DNA of 10,294 nt from Camelimonas abortus (GTDB taxonomy: Bacteria > Pseudomonadota > Alphaproteobacteria > Rhizobiales > Beijerinckiaceae): assembly GCF_042647165.1 (NCBI RefSeq), contig NZ_JBHRUV010000077.1; one strand, given 5' to 3'. The notes beneath the pieces are model-generated. The model was not told where the DNA came from and did no database searches. It saw only the letters and a program-made list of their open reading frames with translations. Shown here piece after piece: positions 1 to 5,325 of this stretch. Numbering within the stretch: the stretch's first letter is position 1; every line of letters begins with the position of its first letter. A program made the position numbers and the translations under genes.

Positions 1-372
1 ACCGAGAGCTGGTCGGTCGCCGCTGCGTTCCTGCACTACTGGACCCCGCAGCTGCGTTCGGGCGTCAGCGCGTCCTACGGCCAGGTCAGGTTCCCGGCCG
101 CCGCCCGCATCACCGGCCCGCTGGGCAACCTCAACACCGGCGCCGGCGTGTATAACGCCGCCTTCCGCGACTACAGCCAGTTCGTGGGTTCGGGCAACCT
201 GATCTGGTCGCCGGTCAAGGACCTCGACATCGGCGTCGAGGTGCTCTACGAGCGCATCGACATCCGCAAGGGCCGCGTCTGGGACCAGAACCGCGGCGGC
301 GCCGCCACCGGCAAGACCGTGACCTACGACGACAACTGGCTGACGCGCCTGCGCATCGACCGCACCTTCTGA
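1..372 (+). CDS. Alphaproteobacterial porin (Porin_2/Omp2-like), C-terminal part
   Basis: This is the last 123 residues of an outer-membrane beta-barrel porin; the 5' end lies outside the window and frame 1 is open from the first base. The sequence shows alternating polar and hydrophobic strands such as SWSVAAAFLHYW and NLIWSPVKDLDIGVEVLYER. It ends in a basic strand, LTRLRIDRTF, whose terminal Phe is the usual Bam-recognition signature of outer-membrane proteins. The mix of short turns and a GVEVLYER-type strand near the end is typical of the Omp2a/Omp2b porins of Hyphomicrobiales, which act as general diffusion channels. That family assignment rests on recognition, not a search. A strong terminator follows about 57 bases after the stop, so the gene probably ends its transcription unit here. 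Confidence 0.85.
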   Translation, partial: TESWSVAAAFLHYWTPQLRSGVSASYGQVRFPAAARITGPLGNLNTGAGVYNAAFRDYSQFVGSGNLIWSPVKDLDIGVEVLYERIDIRKGRVWDQNRGGAATGKTVTYDDNWLTRLRIDRTF

Positions 373-387
373 TCCGGAAGGCGCGCG

Positions 388-466
388 GGAGGCGCCGCCG
401 CGGCGGCGCTCCCCGGCCGGTCATGACGAAGCCCGGGACGGCGTCGCCGCCCGGGCTTTTTTTTTT
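388..466 (+). terminator. Intrinsic terminator after the porin gene
   Basis: A perfect 9-bp stem, AAGCCCGGG at 429-437 paired with CCCGGGCTT at 450-458, closes a 12-base loop. The T-run fills 457-466, so its first two Ts are the last two bases of the stem. This is a textbook Rho-independent terminator for the + strand porin. A second GC-rich hairpin without a T-run (GCGCCGCC 392-399 with GGCGGCGC 402-409, plus flanking GGA/TCC) lies just before it. Read from the minus strand there is no downstream T-run, so it should not terminate the convergent gene efficiently. Confidence 0.92.
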
Positions 467-489
467 CGCGCGCGGCCGCCTGCGGACGC

Positions 490-1005
490 TCAGGCGGCGT
501 CGCCGTCGCCGTAGAGGCTGGCCTCGCTCACCGGCGCCGGGCGCGTCTCGGGCCCGCCGAGGCCGGCGCGCCGGCGCGAGGAGAACATCGCCCCGCGGGC
601 GGGCGCCGCCGGCGCGAAAACGCGCATGCCGTTGCGAACCGGCATGTTGATGTACACCGCCTCCATGCCGCCGCGCATGAAATAGGCTTCGTGCCAGAAG
701 CCGGTTCCGGCCGGATCGCGCACGAAGGCGCGCCACCACCGGGCGTGGGGCTCGCTGCGCGCCCAGGCCTCCAGCGCGTCGAAGTCGCGCCAGTACTGGC
801 GGATGCCCACATGCGGCGGGAACAGCGAAAACAGGAAGCTCTCGTGATGCAGCAGGCCGTCCGGACGGCGTCCGGCGGCGTCGGTGATGCGCGGGCCAAA
901 GCCAAGCAGCGTTTTCAGTCCCCGCCATGTGTTCACGCGCATGCCCAGCAGGATCACCACAAGGTCCGGATAGCCGGACAGGTCGACGGTCTCACGCTGA
1001 TGCAT
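490..1005 (-). CDS. DUF4188 family protein (monooxygenase-like ferredoxin fold)
   Basis: The 171-residue protein matches DUF4188 proteins, often annotated as monooxygenase or phenylacetaldoxime-dehydratase-related; no substrate is established. Visible family landmarks are VVILLGMRVN (16-25), QYWRDFDALEAWAR (70-83), the aromatic block HARWWRAF (87-94), GFWHEAY (102-108) and EAVYINMP (115-122). The pattern of a hydrophobic first strand, a conserved W/H-rich centre and a final EAVY.NMP strand suggests a dimeric alpha/beta ferredoxin-like fold such as that of antibiotic-biosynthesis monooxygenases. Residues after about 130 are a low-complexity Ala/Arg/Pro tail. The ATG at 1005 was chosen because a purine-rich ribosome site (GGGGGAGGGGG) lies just before it and upstream codons show no family similarity. 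It runs in the same direction as the binding-protein gene but 173 bases away behind several hairpins, so it is probably transcribed separately. Confidence 0.82.
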   Translation of the reverse strand: MHQRETVDLSGYPDLVVILLGMRVNTWRGLKTLLGFGPRITDAAGRRPDGLLHHESFLFSLFPPHVGIRQYWRDFDALEAWARSEPHARWWRAFVRDPAGTGFWHEAYFMRGGMEAVYINMPVRNGMRVFAPAAPARGAMFSSRRRAGLGGPETRPAPVSEASLYGDGDAA

Positions 1006-1097
1006 CGCCCCCTCCCCCACGGACGGCCGCGACGGCCCCGCGCTGCAAATCCGTTTCCTCCAGCCGGCGACGCGCTGTTTTTCCCGCGCGTTTCGCG

Positions 1098-1172
1098 CGC
1101 CGGCCCCCCGGGCCGGCGTGACGGCGCGGCGCGCAGGCGCGCCGCAGGCGGCGACGGGCCGTGAGACGGCCC
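1098..1172 (-). terminator. Cluster of three GC hairpins downstream of the binding-protein gene
   Basis: Three perfect hairpins lie in the gap after the stop at 1179 (minus direction). They are a 7-bp stem with a 3-base loop at 1156-1172, an 8-bp stem GCGGCGCG/CGCGCCGC with a CAGG loop at 1126-1145, and a 9-bp stem CGCCGGCCC/GGGCCGGCG with a 3-base loop at 1098-1118. None is followed by a T-run in the direction of transcription. They may be non-canonical terminators or 3'-end mRNA stabilisers; that role is inferred from position and stem strength only. Confidence 0.4.
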
Positions 1173-1178
1173 GCCGGC

Positions 1179-2213
1179 TCAGCGCATCGGCGGCGCGTAC
1201 AGGATGCCGCCCATGTTCCACAGGTGGTTCAGGCCGCGCGGCACGGCCAGCTTCGTGTTGACGCCGAGATTGCGCTCGTAGATCTCGCCGTAATTGCCCA
1301 CCGCCTTCACCATGCGGATGGCCCAGTCGGGATCCAGCCCCAGCGCCTTGCCGAAGCCGCCTTCGGCGCCCGTGAAGCGGCGCACCTCCGGCTTTTGCGA
1401 TTCCAGCGCCCGCCCGACGTCCGCCTGGCCGACGCCCAGCTCCTCGGCGTTGACCAGGGCGAAGTGGATCCATTTCACCACATTGAACCAGCTGACGTCA
1501 TCGGCGCGCACCGCCGGCCCCAGCGGCTCGCGGGAGATCACGTCCGCCAGCACCACCGCCTCCTCCGGCCGGTCCAGCCGCAGCCGCTCGCCATAAAGCG
1601 CCGACTGGTCGCGGGTGAGGACGTCGCACTTGCCGTCGCGGAAGGCGGCGAAGGCCTCGGCGGCGTTCGGGAAGACCAGCTCCTCATAGGTCATGGAGTT
1701 GGCGCGGAAAAAATCGGCCAGGTTGAGCCGGGTGGTGGTGCCGTCCTCGACGCACACCTTCGCGCCGCTGAGGCCCAGGGCGCTGTCCACGCCCATGGCG
1801 CGGCGCACCAGGAAGCCCTGGCCGTCGTAATAGCTGACGCCGGCGAACAGCACGCCCTGCGACGCCTCGCGGTCCAGCGTCCAGGTGGTGTTGCGCGCCA
1901 GCACGTCGACCCTGCCGTCCCGCAGGGCGGCGAAGCGCTCCGGGGCGCTCAGCGGGGTGAAGCTCACCTTCGCCGGATCGCCGAGCACGGCCGCGGCGAT
2001 GGCGCGGCAGTAATCGGCGTCAAACCCTTTCCACTGGCCGGAGGCGTCCTTCTCCGAGAAGCCGGCGACGCCTTCGCTGACGCCGCAGCGCAGCTCGCCG
2101 CGCTTCTTCACCTCGTCCAGCGCGCCGGCCGTCGCCGCCAGCGGCGCGGCCACGGCCATTGCCGCCGCCACGCAGATCGCGCCGATCGCCTTGCAGGCAT
2201 TGCGCCACGCCAT
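1179..2213 (-). CDS. aapJ: Periplasmic general L-amino-acid-binding protein (AapJ/BztA type)
   Basis: This 344-residue exported protein is a family 3 solute-binding protein of the polar amino-acid ABC transporters. The signal peptide (basic start, hydrophobic 8-26, cleavage near ATA-GA at 29/30) sends it to the periplasm. AapJ-specific blocks are visible: GELRCGVSEG (39-48), KGFDADYCRAIAAAVLGDP (62-80), RNTTWTLDRE (107-116), CVEDGTTTRLNLADFFR (154-170), ISREPLGPAV (226-235) and the C-terminal RGLNHLWNMGGILYAPP. Aap/Bzt systems import many amino acids. The start is supported by a GGGAGGGG ribosome site six bases upstream. Oddly, the permease and ATPase genes (aapQ, aapM, aapP) are absent: an L,D-transpeptidase lies upstream and a DUF4188 gene downstream. 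It is therefore an orphan binding protein that must use a transporter encoded elsewhere, or have a sensory role. Length is normal for the family and no frameshift is seen. Confidence 0.92.
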   Translation of the reverse strand: MAWRNACKAIGAICVAAAMAVAAPLAATAGALDEVKKRGELRCGVSEGVAGFSEKDASGQWKGFDADYCRAIAAAVLGDPAKVSFTPLSAPERFAALRDGRVDVLARNTTWTLDREASQGVLFAGVSYYDGQGFLVRRAMGVDSALGLSGAKVCVEDGTTTRLNLADFFRANSMTYEELVFPNAAEAFAAFRDGKCDVLTRDQSALYGERLRLDRPEEAVVLADVISREPLGPAVRADDVSWFNVVKWIHFALVNAEELGVGQADVGRALESQKPEVRRFTGAEGGFGKALGLDPDWAIRMVKAVGNYGEIYERNLGVNTKLAVPRGLNHLWNMGGILYAPPMR

Positions 2214-2244
2214 GTTTTCCCCTCCCGCGTTTGATGTCGCCGGC

Positions 2245-2270
2245 CCGCGGCGGCGTCGCGGCCGCCGCGG
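2245..2270 (-). terminator. Strong hairpin between the L,D-transpeptidase and binding-protein genes
   Basis: A perfect 10-bp stem (CCGCGGCGGC at 2245-2254 with GCCGCCGCGG at 2261-2270) closes a 6-base loop. It begins 12 bases after the L,D-transpeptidase stop codon and ends about 20 bases before the ribosome site of the next gene. There is no T-run. It could limit read-through between the two genes or protect a 3' end. Confidence 0.45.
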
Positions 2271-2282
2271 CGCCCCGCCGCC

Positions 2283-2927
2283 TTACAGGGCGGCCTTGTG
2301 CCGGACGATGACGCGCGTGCCCACCGGCACCCGCTCGTACAGGTCAATGATGTCGCCGTTGGCCAGGCGGAAGCAGCCGGACGAGATCGCCTGGCCGATG
2401 GTCTCCGGCTGGTTGGTGCCGTGAATGCGGAACACGGTGGAGCCCAGATACAGCGCGCGCGCGCCCATGGGATTGCCCGGTCCGCCGGCCATGAAGCGCG
2501 GCAGGTAAGGCTGGCGCTTCAGCATGTCCGGCGGCGGACGCCAGTCCGGCCACTCGGCCTTGCGCGTCACCGTCACCTGGCCCGACCACTGGAAGCCCTC
2601 GCGGCCCACGCCGATGCCGTAGCGCAGGGCGCGGCCGTTGCCCTGCACCAGGTAGAGAAAGCGCTCGCTGGTGTGGATGATGACCGTGCCCGGCGGCTCG
2701 CTGGTGCGGAACAGCACCACCTGGCGCGCATAGGGCCCGGAGGTGATGGACACCTCTCCGGTGGAGATGCGGCCCGGCTCGTCGCCGATGTCCATGGTCT
2801 CGCGGAATTCGGCCGCCGGCCGTGGCGGCGGCAACGGCTGCGCGGCCGCCACCTGCCCGGTGGACAGCAGCGCCAGCGCCAGCAGGCAGCAGGCGAGAAG
2901 ACGTCTGTACGCGATGGCGCGTCGCAT
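2283..2927 (-). CDS. Exported L,D-transpeptidase (YkuD domain)
   Basis: The 214-residue protein carries a signal peptide (MRR start, hydrophobic 10-28, AAA-Q cleavage near 29/30), so it acts in the periplasm. A YkuD catalytic domain spans about 78-208. The active-site signature is present: HGTN at 169-172 and SSGCFRL at 182-188, with catalytic Cys185, its partner His169 and Arg187. Enzymes of this family form 3-3 peptidoglycan cross-links or attach proteins to meso-diaminopimelate. In several alphaproteobacteria they tether outer-membrane beta-barrel proteins to the wall. Upstream in the domain, TVIIHTSERFLYLV and RYGIGVGREGFQWSG are typical YkuD strands. The ATG at 2927 was chosen because the signal peptide starts there and a GGAG site lies eight bases upstream; the frame stays open further upstream but without a plausible leader. 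It runs in the same direction as the lipoprotein gene upstream (147-base gap) and the binding protein downstream (69-base gap). Confidence 0.93.
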   Translation of the reverse strand: MRRAIAYRRLLACCLLALALLSTGQVAAAQPLPPPRPAAEFRETMDIGDEPGRISTGEVSITSGPYARQVVLFRTSEPPGTVIIHTSERFLYLVQGNGRALRYGIGVGREGFQWSGQVTVTRKAEWPDWRPPPDMLKRQPYLPRFMAGGPGNPMGARALYLGSTVFRIHGTNQPETIGQAISSGCFRLANGDIIDLYERVPVGTRVIVRHKAAL

Positions 2928-3030
2928 GGTCCCAGCTCCACGATACGGCGCGCCGCCTCCGGCGTTCGCGCGCCCTGTCCGCCCGACGGGGGCCGCCCGG
3001 CCCCCCCGGGTCCTTTTCCGGCTCATGATG

Positions 3031-3050
3031 CGGCGCGCGCAGGCGCGCCG
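3031..3050 (-). terminator. Hairpin after the lipoprotein gene
   Basis: A perfect 8-bp stem (CGGCGCGC at 3031-3038 with GCGCGCCG at 3043-3050) closes a 4-base loop, 24 bases past the lipoprotein stop in the direction of transcription. It shares a 16-base core (3035-3050) with the hairpin at 1129-1144, which occupies the same position after another minus-strand gene. No T-run follows it directly, although a CCGGAAAAGG stretch is nearby. Confidence 0.4.
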
Positions 3051-3074
3051 GGCGGCGCCGCCGCCTGCGCCGCG

Positions 3075-3557
3075 TCAGCCGCAGCGCGCGAAAATGAAGG
3101 TGCCGTAACGGCGGTGCGCGTCCGGATCGACGAAGCGCATCTCCAGCACGCCGTTGGCGAAGGAGAGAATCTCGCGGTCGGCCGGGTCGCCGGCCGGGGC
3201 CTCGAAGCCGATGTAGGCGCGCCCGTCCGGCGCGGCCTTCAGGCGCAGCTCGTAGAGCTTGGGGTCGTCGGCCACATGCATCATCACGCCGTCGGTGGGG
3301 CCGGCGGTGATGACATAGGGCTGGCCGCACTGGGCCTTCGCCTGGGCCTCGGTGCGCTTGCGGTCCTTGGGATCGTGATAGGAGGCGACGCCCCACTTGC
3401 CGACCAGCTGGTCGCGGGTGACATGCGCGGGCGCCGGCGCGCCGGTCCGGGGCGTCTCGCGCACGCCGCCGTCAAAGGCGCAGCCGGCGAGCAACGCCGC
3501 GGCCGCAACCGCCGCCGGCGCAGCCAGCCCCCGCACCGTCCTGTCCGTGCGCCGCAT
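3075..3557 (-). CDS. Small conserved lipoprotein of unknown function
   Basis: From the ATG at 3557 the protein has 160 residues and opens with a lipoprotein signal peptide: MRRTDRTVRG, a hydrophobic stretch and the lipobox LLAGC with lipidated Cys26. The residue after Cys is Ala, so export to the outer membrane is plausible. The mature domain (about 48-159) starts LVGKWGVASYHDPKDRKRTE and contains a CGQPYVI motif, GVMMHVADDP, RAYIGFEAP and a final RRYGTFIFARC. It resembles small hypothetical lipoproteins common in Hyphomicrobiales, possibly a small beta-barrel or lipocalin-like fold, but I do not recognise a function. Cys77 and Cys159 could form a disulfide. An in-frame ATG at 3599 has a GGTGG site close upstream and would add 14 residues before the signal peptide; the shorter form is preferred because its leader is more typical. 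A palindromic operator-like site lies 140-160 bases upstream. Confidence 0.8.
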   Translation of the reverse strand: MRRTDRTVRGLAAPAAVAAAALLAGCAFDGGVRETPRTGAPAPAHVTRDQLVGKWGVASYHDPKDRKRTEAQAKAQCGQPYVITAGPTDGVMMHVADDPKLYELRLKAAPDGRAYIGFEAPAGDPADREILSFANGVLEMRFVDPDAHRRYGTFIFARCG

Positions 3558-3699
3558 GTGGACGCGCCGCTCCGCCGGCTCCCTGCCTGTCAGTCGCATT
3601 TTCCACCCATCAACCTGGCCTGACGCGCGCAGTCGCGGCTTCCCGCCCGACGCCGCCCGCATCAGCGGCCGTTCCGTCGTGATTTGGTTGCACAATGCG

Positions 3700-3720
3700 T
3701 TCAATGAGACGGTCATTCAA
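3700..3720. promoter_or_regulatory. Operator-like palindrome upstream of the lipoprotein gene
   Basis: TTCAATGA at 3700-3707 and TCATTCAA at 3713-3720 form an inverted repeat with 7 of 8 positions paired, separated by GACGG. It is an AT-rich island in very GC-rich DNA, as expected for a dimeric regulator site. Read on the minus strand, TTGAAT (3720-3715) and CATTGT (3697-3692) sit 17 bases apart and could be a weak sigma-70 promoter for the lipoprotein gene, so a regulator bound here would overlap the -35 element. This reading is inferred from sequence pattern only. Confidence 0.4.
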
Positions 3721-3844
3721 GGCGAAAACATGCGTCAACGCCATGAATGCGGGCGCCGGCGCCAGAGCCGGCCGCGGCGGGCGGGGATGGTTCCGGCGCC
3801 GCCGGGGCTGCGGTCAGGAAGGCGGCCATGATGAGGGAAGGACG

Positions 3845-3901
3845 GGAGCGGTCAGGAGCACGGACGGGGAGCGGGGAGCGGACAAACAGGAGCGGGAGCG
3901 G
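3845..3901. repeat. GGAGCGG heptamer repeat tract
   Basis: Five exact copies of GGAGCGG start at 3845, 3868, 3875, 3889 and 3895, with a degenerate copy GGAGCAC at 3855; spacings are mostly near multiples of seven. The tract lies 12 bases beyond the stop codon of the NepR-like gene. On the minus strand, the direction in which that gene is transcribed, it reads as CCGCTCC repeats, giving a C/U-rich RNA with several CUCC motifs. Confidence 0.7.
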
Positions 3902-3913
3902 ATCCGGGACGCG

Positions 3914-4081
3914 TCAGCGACGGTCGAGACGCGCCAGCAGGGCGCGCATGGCCTCCGGCGGCTGCGCCGCCGGCGCGACGGCCTCGTACAGCGTCCGCAG
4001 CCTTGCGGCGACGGCGTCGCCGATCACCATTGCGACCCTGTCCGGCGCGGCCGGCGCCGCGCCCTGTTCCCTGTGCGCCAT
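3914..4081 (-). CDS. NepR-like small anti-sigma factor (orphan paralogue)
   Basis: This 55-residue protein resembles NepR, the anti-sigma factor that holds EcfG inactive until phosphorylated PhyR sequesters it. The core LRTLYEAV (28-35) matches the first NepR helix (consensus LRxLYDEVV). PPEAMRALLARLD (41-53) matches the second (consensus VPDRFLxLLxxLD), with one extra residue in the loop and the usual D-R-F replaced by E-A-M. I call the family from this two-helix pattern; it is a divergent member. The ATG at 4081 has GGAGA eight bases upstream. A GTG at 4162 with a strong GGAGG site would give 82 residues, but its extra codons have a less GC-biased third position, so the short form is preferred. 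No phyR, ecfG or histidine kinase gene lies nearby, which is unusual. A perfect EcfG-type promoter 140-160 bases upstream of the ATG supports the assignment and implies feedback or tuning of the general stress response. Confidence 0.72.
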   Translation of the reverse strand: MAHREQGAAPAAPDRVAMVIGDAVAARLRTLYEAVAPAAQPPEAMRALLARLDRR

Positions 4082-4218
4082 CGCTGTTTCTCCGCGCGGG
4101 GACGCGGCCGGGCTGTGGTTTCCCCCGGTTTCGTCCCGCCATCGCCTGTCATCGCCGCTCACGCCGTCCTCCGCCCGTCCGGCGCCGCGCCGGCTTTCGC
4201 GACAGGCGCCGATCCGAC

Positions 4219-4243
4219 AACGGACGGCGCCCGGCAAGGTTCC
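4219..4243 (-). promoter_or_regulatory. EcfG-type (general stress response) promoter for the NepR-like gene
   Basis: On the minus strand GGAAC (4243-4239) is followed by exactly 16 bases and then CGTT (4222-4219). This is a perfect match to the EcfG promoter consensus GGAAC-N16/17-CGTT known from general-stress regulons of alphaproteobacteria. It faces the NepR-like gene. Transcription starting near 4212 would leave a leader of about 130 bases to the ATG at 4081, or about 50 bases to the alternative GTG at 4162. Confidence 0.75.
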
Positions 4244-4288
4244 GCCCCAGGATGACGCAGGCTGGCGTTGCCGCGCCGGCCGCGCGCG

Positions 4289-4313
4289 GGAACAATGGCG
4301 GGGCGCCGTCGCT
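4289..4313 (+). promoter_or_regulatory. Probable EcfG-type promoter for corA
   Basis: GGAAC at 4289-4293 is followed by 16 bases and CGCT at 4310-4313, one mismatch from the EcfG consensus CGTT. The geometry fits: transcription would start near 4321, ten bases before the ribosome site GGAAGGAG (4331-4338) and about 23 bases before the corA ATG at 4344. It points away from the perfect EcfG-type promoter at 4219-4243, with 45 bases between the two -35 boxes. Confidence 0.5.
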
Positions 4314-4343
4314 GCGGCGGCGCGGATGCAGGAAGGAGCAGCC

Positions 4344-5312
4344 ATGACGGTCGTCGCAGCTTTCCTTTACCATAACGGCAGGACGGCGGCGCCGGTGACG
4401 CTGGACGACCCGCCGCCAGACGCCCGCGACCGCTCCTCCTTCGTCTGGATAGGTCTCCGCGAACCGGAGGCCGCCGAGCTGGAGCGCCTGCAGCGCGCCT
4501 ACGGCCTGCACCCGCTGGCGGTGGAGGACGCTCTCGGCGGCGCGCAGCTGCCCAAGCTGGAGGCGTTCGACGACCAGCTGTTCGTGATCGCCGCCACGGC
4601 GCGGCTGGAGGGCGACGGCCTCGCCTGGGGCCAGACGGCGTTCTTTCTCGGCCGCAACTACCTGATCAGCGTGCGGCACGGCTCGGCCCGGGCCCACACC
4701 GGGCTGCGGCGGCAGCTGGAGGCGGCGCCGGGACTGCTGTCACAGGGGCCGGATTACGTGCTGCACGCCATTCTCGACTTCATCGTCGACGGCTACCTGC
4801 CGATCATCGAAAGCATTGAGGAGGACGTGCTGGCCATGGAGCAGCGCATGCTTGGGGCGCGGCCCGGGCGCGACGACGTCAGCCGGCTGTTCCGCCAGCG
4901 CCGCACGCTGATCCGCTTCCAGCGGGCGCTGGGGCCGATGTCGGAGCTGTGCGGGCGGCTGGCCCATCTGGAGCTGCCCTGCGTCGACCGGTCGGCGCGT
5001 CCCTATTTCCGCGACGTGCACGACCATGTGCTGCGGGTGGAGAGCCGCGTCGCGGGCCTGCGCGAAATCATCACCTCGGTGTTTGAGGCCAGCAACCTGC
5101 TGGAGCAGCAGCGCCAGGGGGCGATCACCCGCCAGCTGGCGGCATGGGCCGCCATTCTCGCCGCTCCTACCGCCATCGCCGGCATCTACGGCATGAACTT
5201 CCGCAACATGCCCGAGCTGGACACGAAATACGGCTATTATGTCGTGCTTGGCCTGATCGTGGGGGTGTGCGTGGGGCTGTACGCGCGCTTCCGCCGCATG
5301 GGCTGGCTGTGA
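4344..5312 (+). CDS. corA: CorA-family divalent metal ion transporter
   Basis: This 322-residue inner-membrane protein belongs to the CorA/MIT family of pentameric Mg2+ (and Co2+/Ni2+) channels. A cytoplasmic alpha/beta funnel domain spans about 1-130 (FVWIGLREPE, LHPLAVEDAL, KLEAFDDQLFVI) and the long stalk helices about 140-250 (YLPIIESIEEDVLAMEQ, LIRFQRALGPM). Two C-terminal membrane segments follow at about 255-272 and 287-305. The selectivity signature YGMNF (272-276) is intact and followed by MPEL (279-282), as in true CorA rather than the Zn exporter ZntB, although close relatives can differ in substrate. The basic tail RFRRMGWL is typical. The start has a strong GGAAGGAG site at 4331-4338; in-frame sequence upstream is a non-coding extension. 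The gene diverges from the NepR-like gene and meets the DUF486 gene tail to tail with only 13 bases between stops. A near-consensus EcfG-type promoter suggests stress-linked expression. Confidence 0.93.
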   Translation: MTVVAAFLYHNGRTAAPVTLDDPPPDARDRSSFVWIGLREPEAAELERLQRAYGLHPLAVEDALGGAQLPKLEAFDDQLFVIAATARLEGDGLAWGQTAFFLGRNYLISVRHGSARAHTGLRRQLEAAPGLLSQGPDYVLHAILDFIVDGYLPIIESIEEDVLAMEQRMLGARPGRDDVSRLFRQRRTLIRFQRALGPMSELCGRLAHLELPCVDRSARPYFRDVHDHVLRVESRVAGLREIITSVFEASNLLEQQRQGAITRQLAAWAAILAAPTAIAGIYGMNFRNMPELDTKYGYYVVLGLIVGVCVGLYARFRRMGWL

Positions 5313-5325
5313 CCGCCCGCGTCCG

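Larger units (their letters stand above)
3558..3913. other. Gene-free stretch between lipoprotein and NepR-like genes
   Basis: No convincing coding sequence is seen on either strand in these 356 bases. They hold the upstream region of the minus-strand lipoprotein gene, an imperfect palindrome at 3700-3720, GC-rich low-complexity sequence at about 3750-3830, and a purine-rich repeat tract at 3845-3901. The short open frames present read as Arg/Gly/Ala-rich GC noise with no ribosome sites or domains. Confidence 0.6.

Noticed and set aside
1161..3623. Long open frames on the plus strand opposite the binding-protein, L,D-transpeptidase and lipoprotein genes (up to about 440 codons)
   Set aside because: They are antisense to genes with clear domains, rich in His/Arg/Gln/Ala as expected from reverse reading of GC-rich codons, and lack recognisable families.
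3650..3676. Minus-strand GGAAC near 3672 as an EcfG promoter for the lipoprotein gene
   Set aside because: The nearest CGTC lies 18 bases away, outside the allowed 16-17 spacing and with a mismatch.
4082..4162. Longer NepR-like product from a GTG at 4162
   Set aside because: Not excluded: it has an excellent GGAGG site. However, the added codons have a weaker GC bias at third positions than the rest of the gene and add only a polar tail, so the ATG at 4081 was annotated.
3747..4343. In-frame upstream extension of corA by about 200 codons
   Set aside because: The extension is Arg/Ser/Ala-rich without domain similarity, covers the NepR-like gene and both EcfG-type promoters, and the ATG at 4344 has a strong ribosome site and gives the family's usual length.
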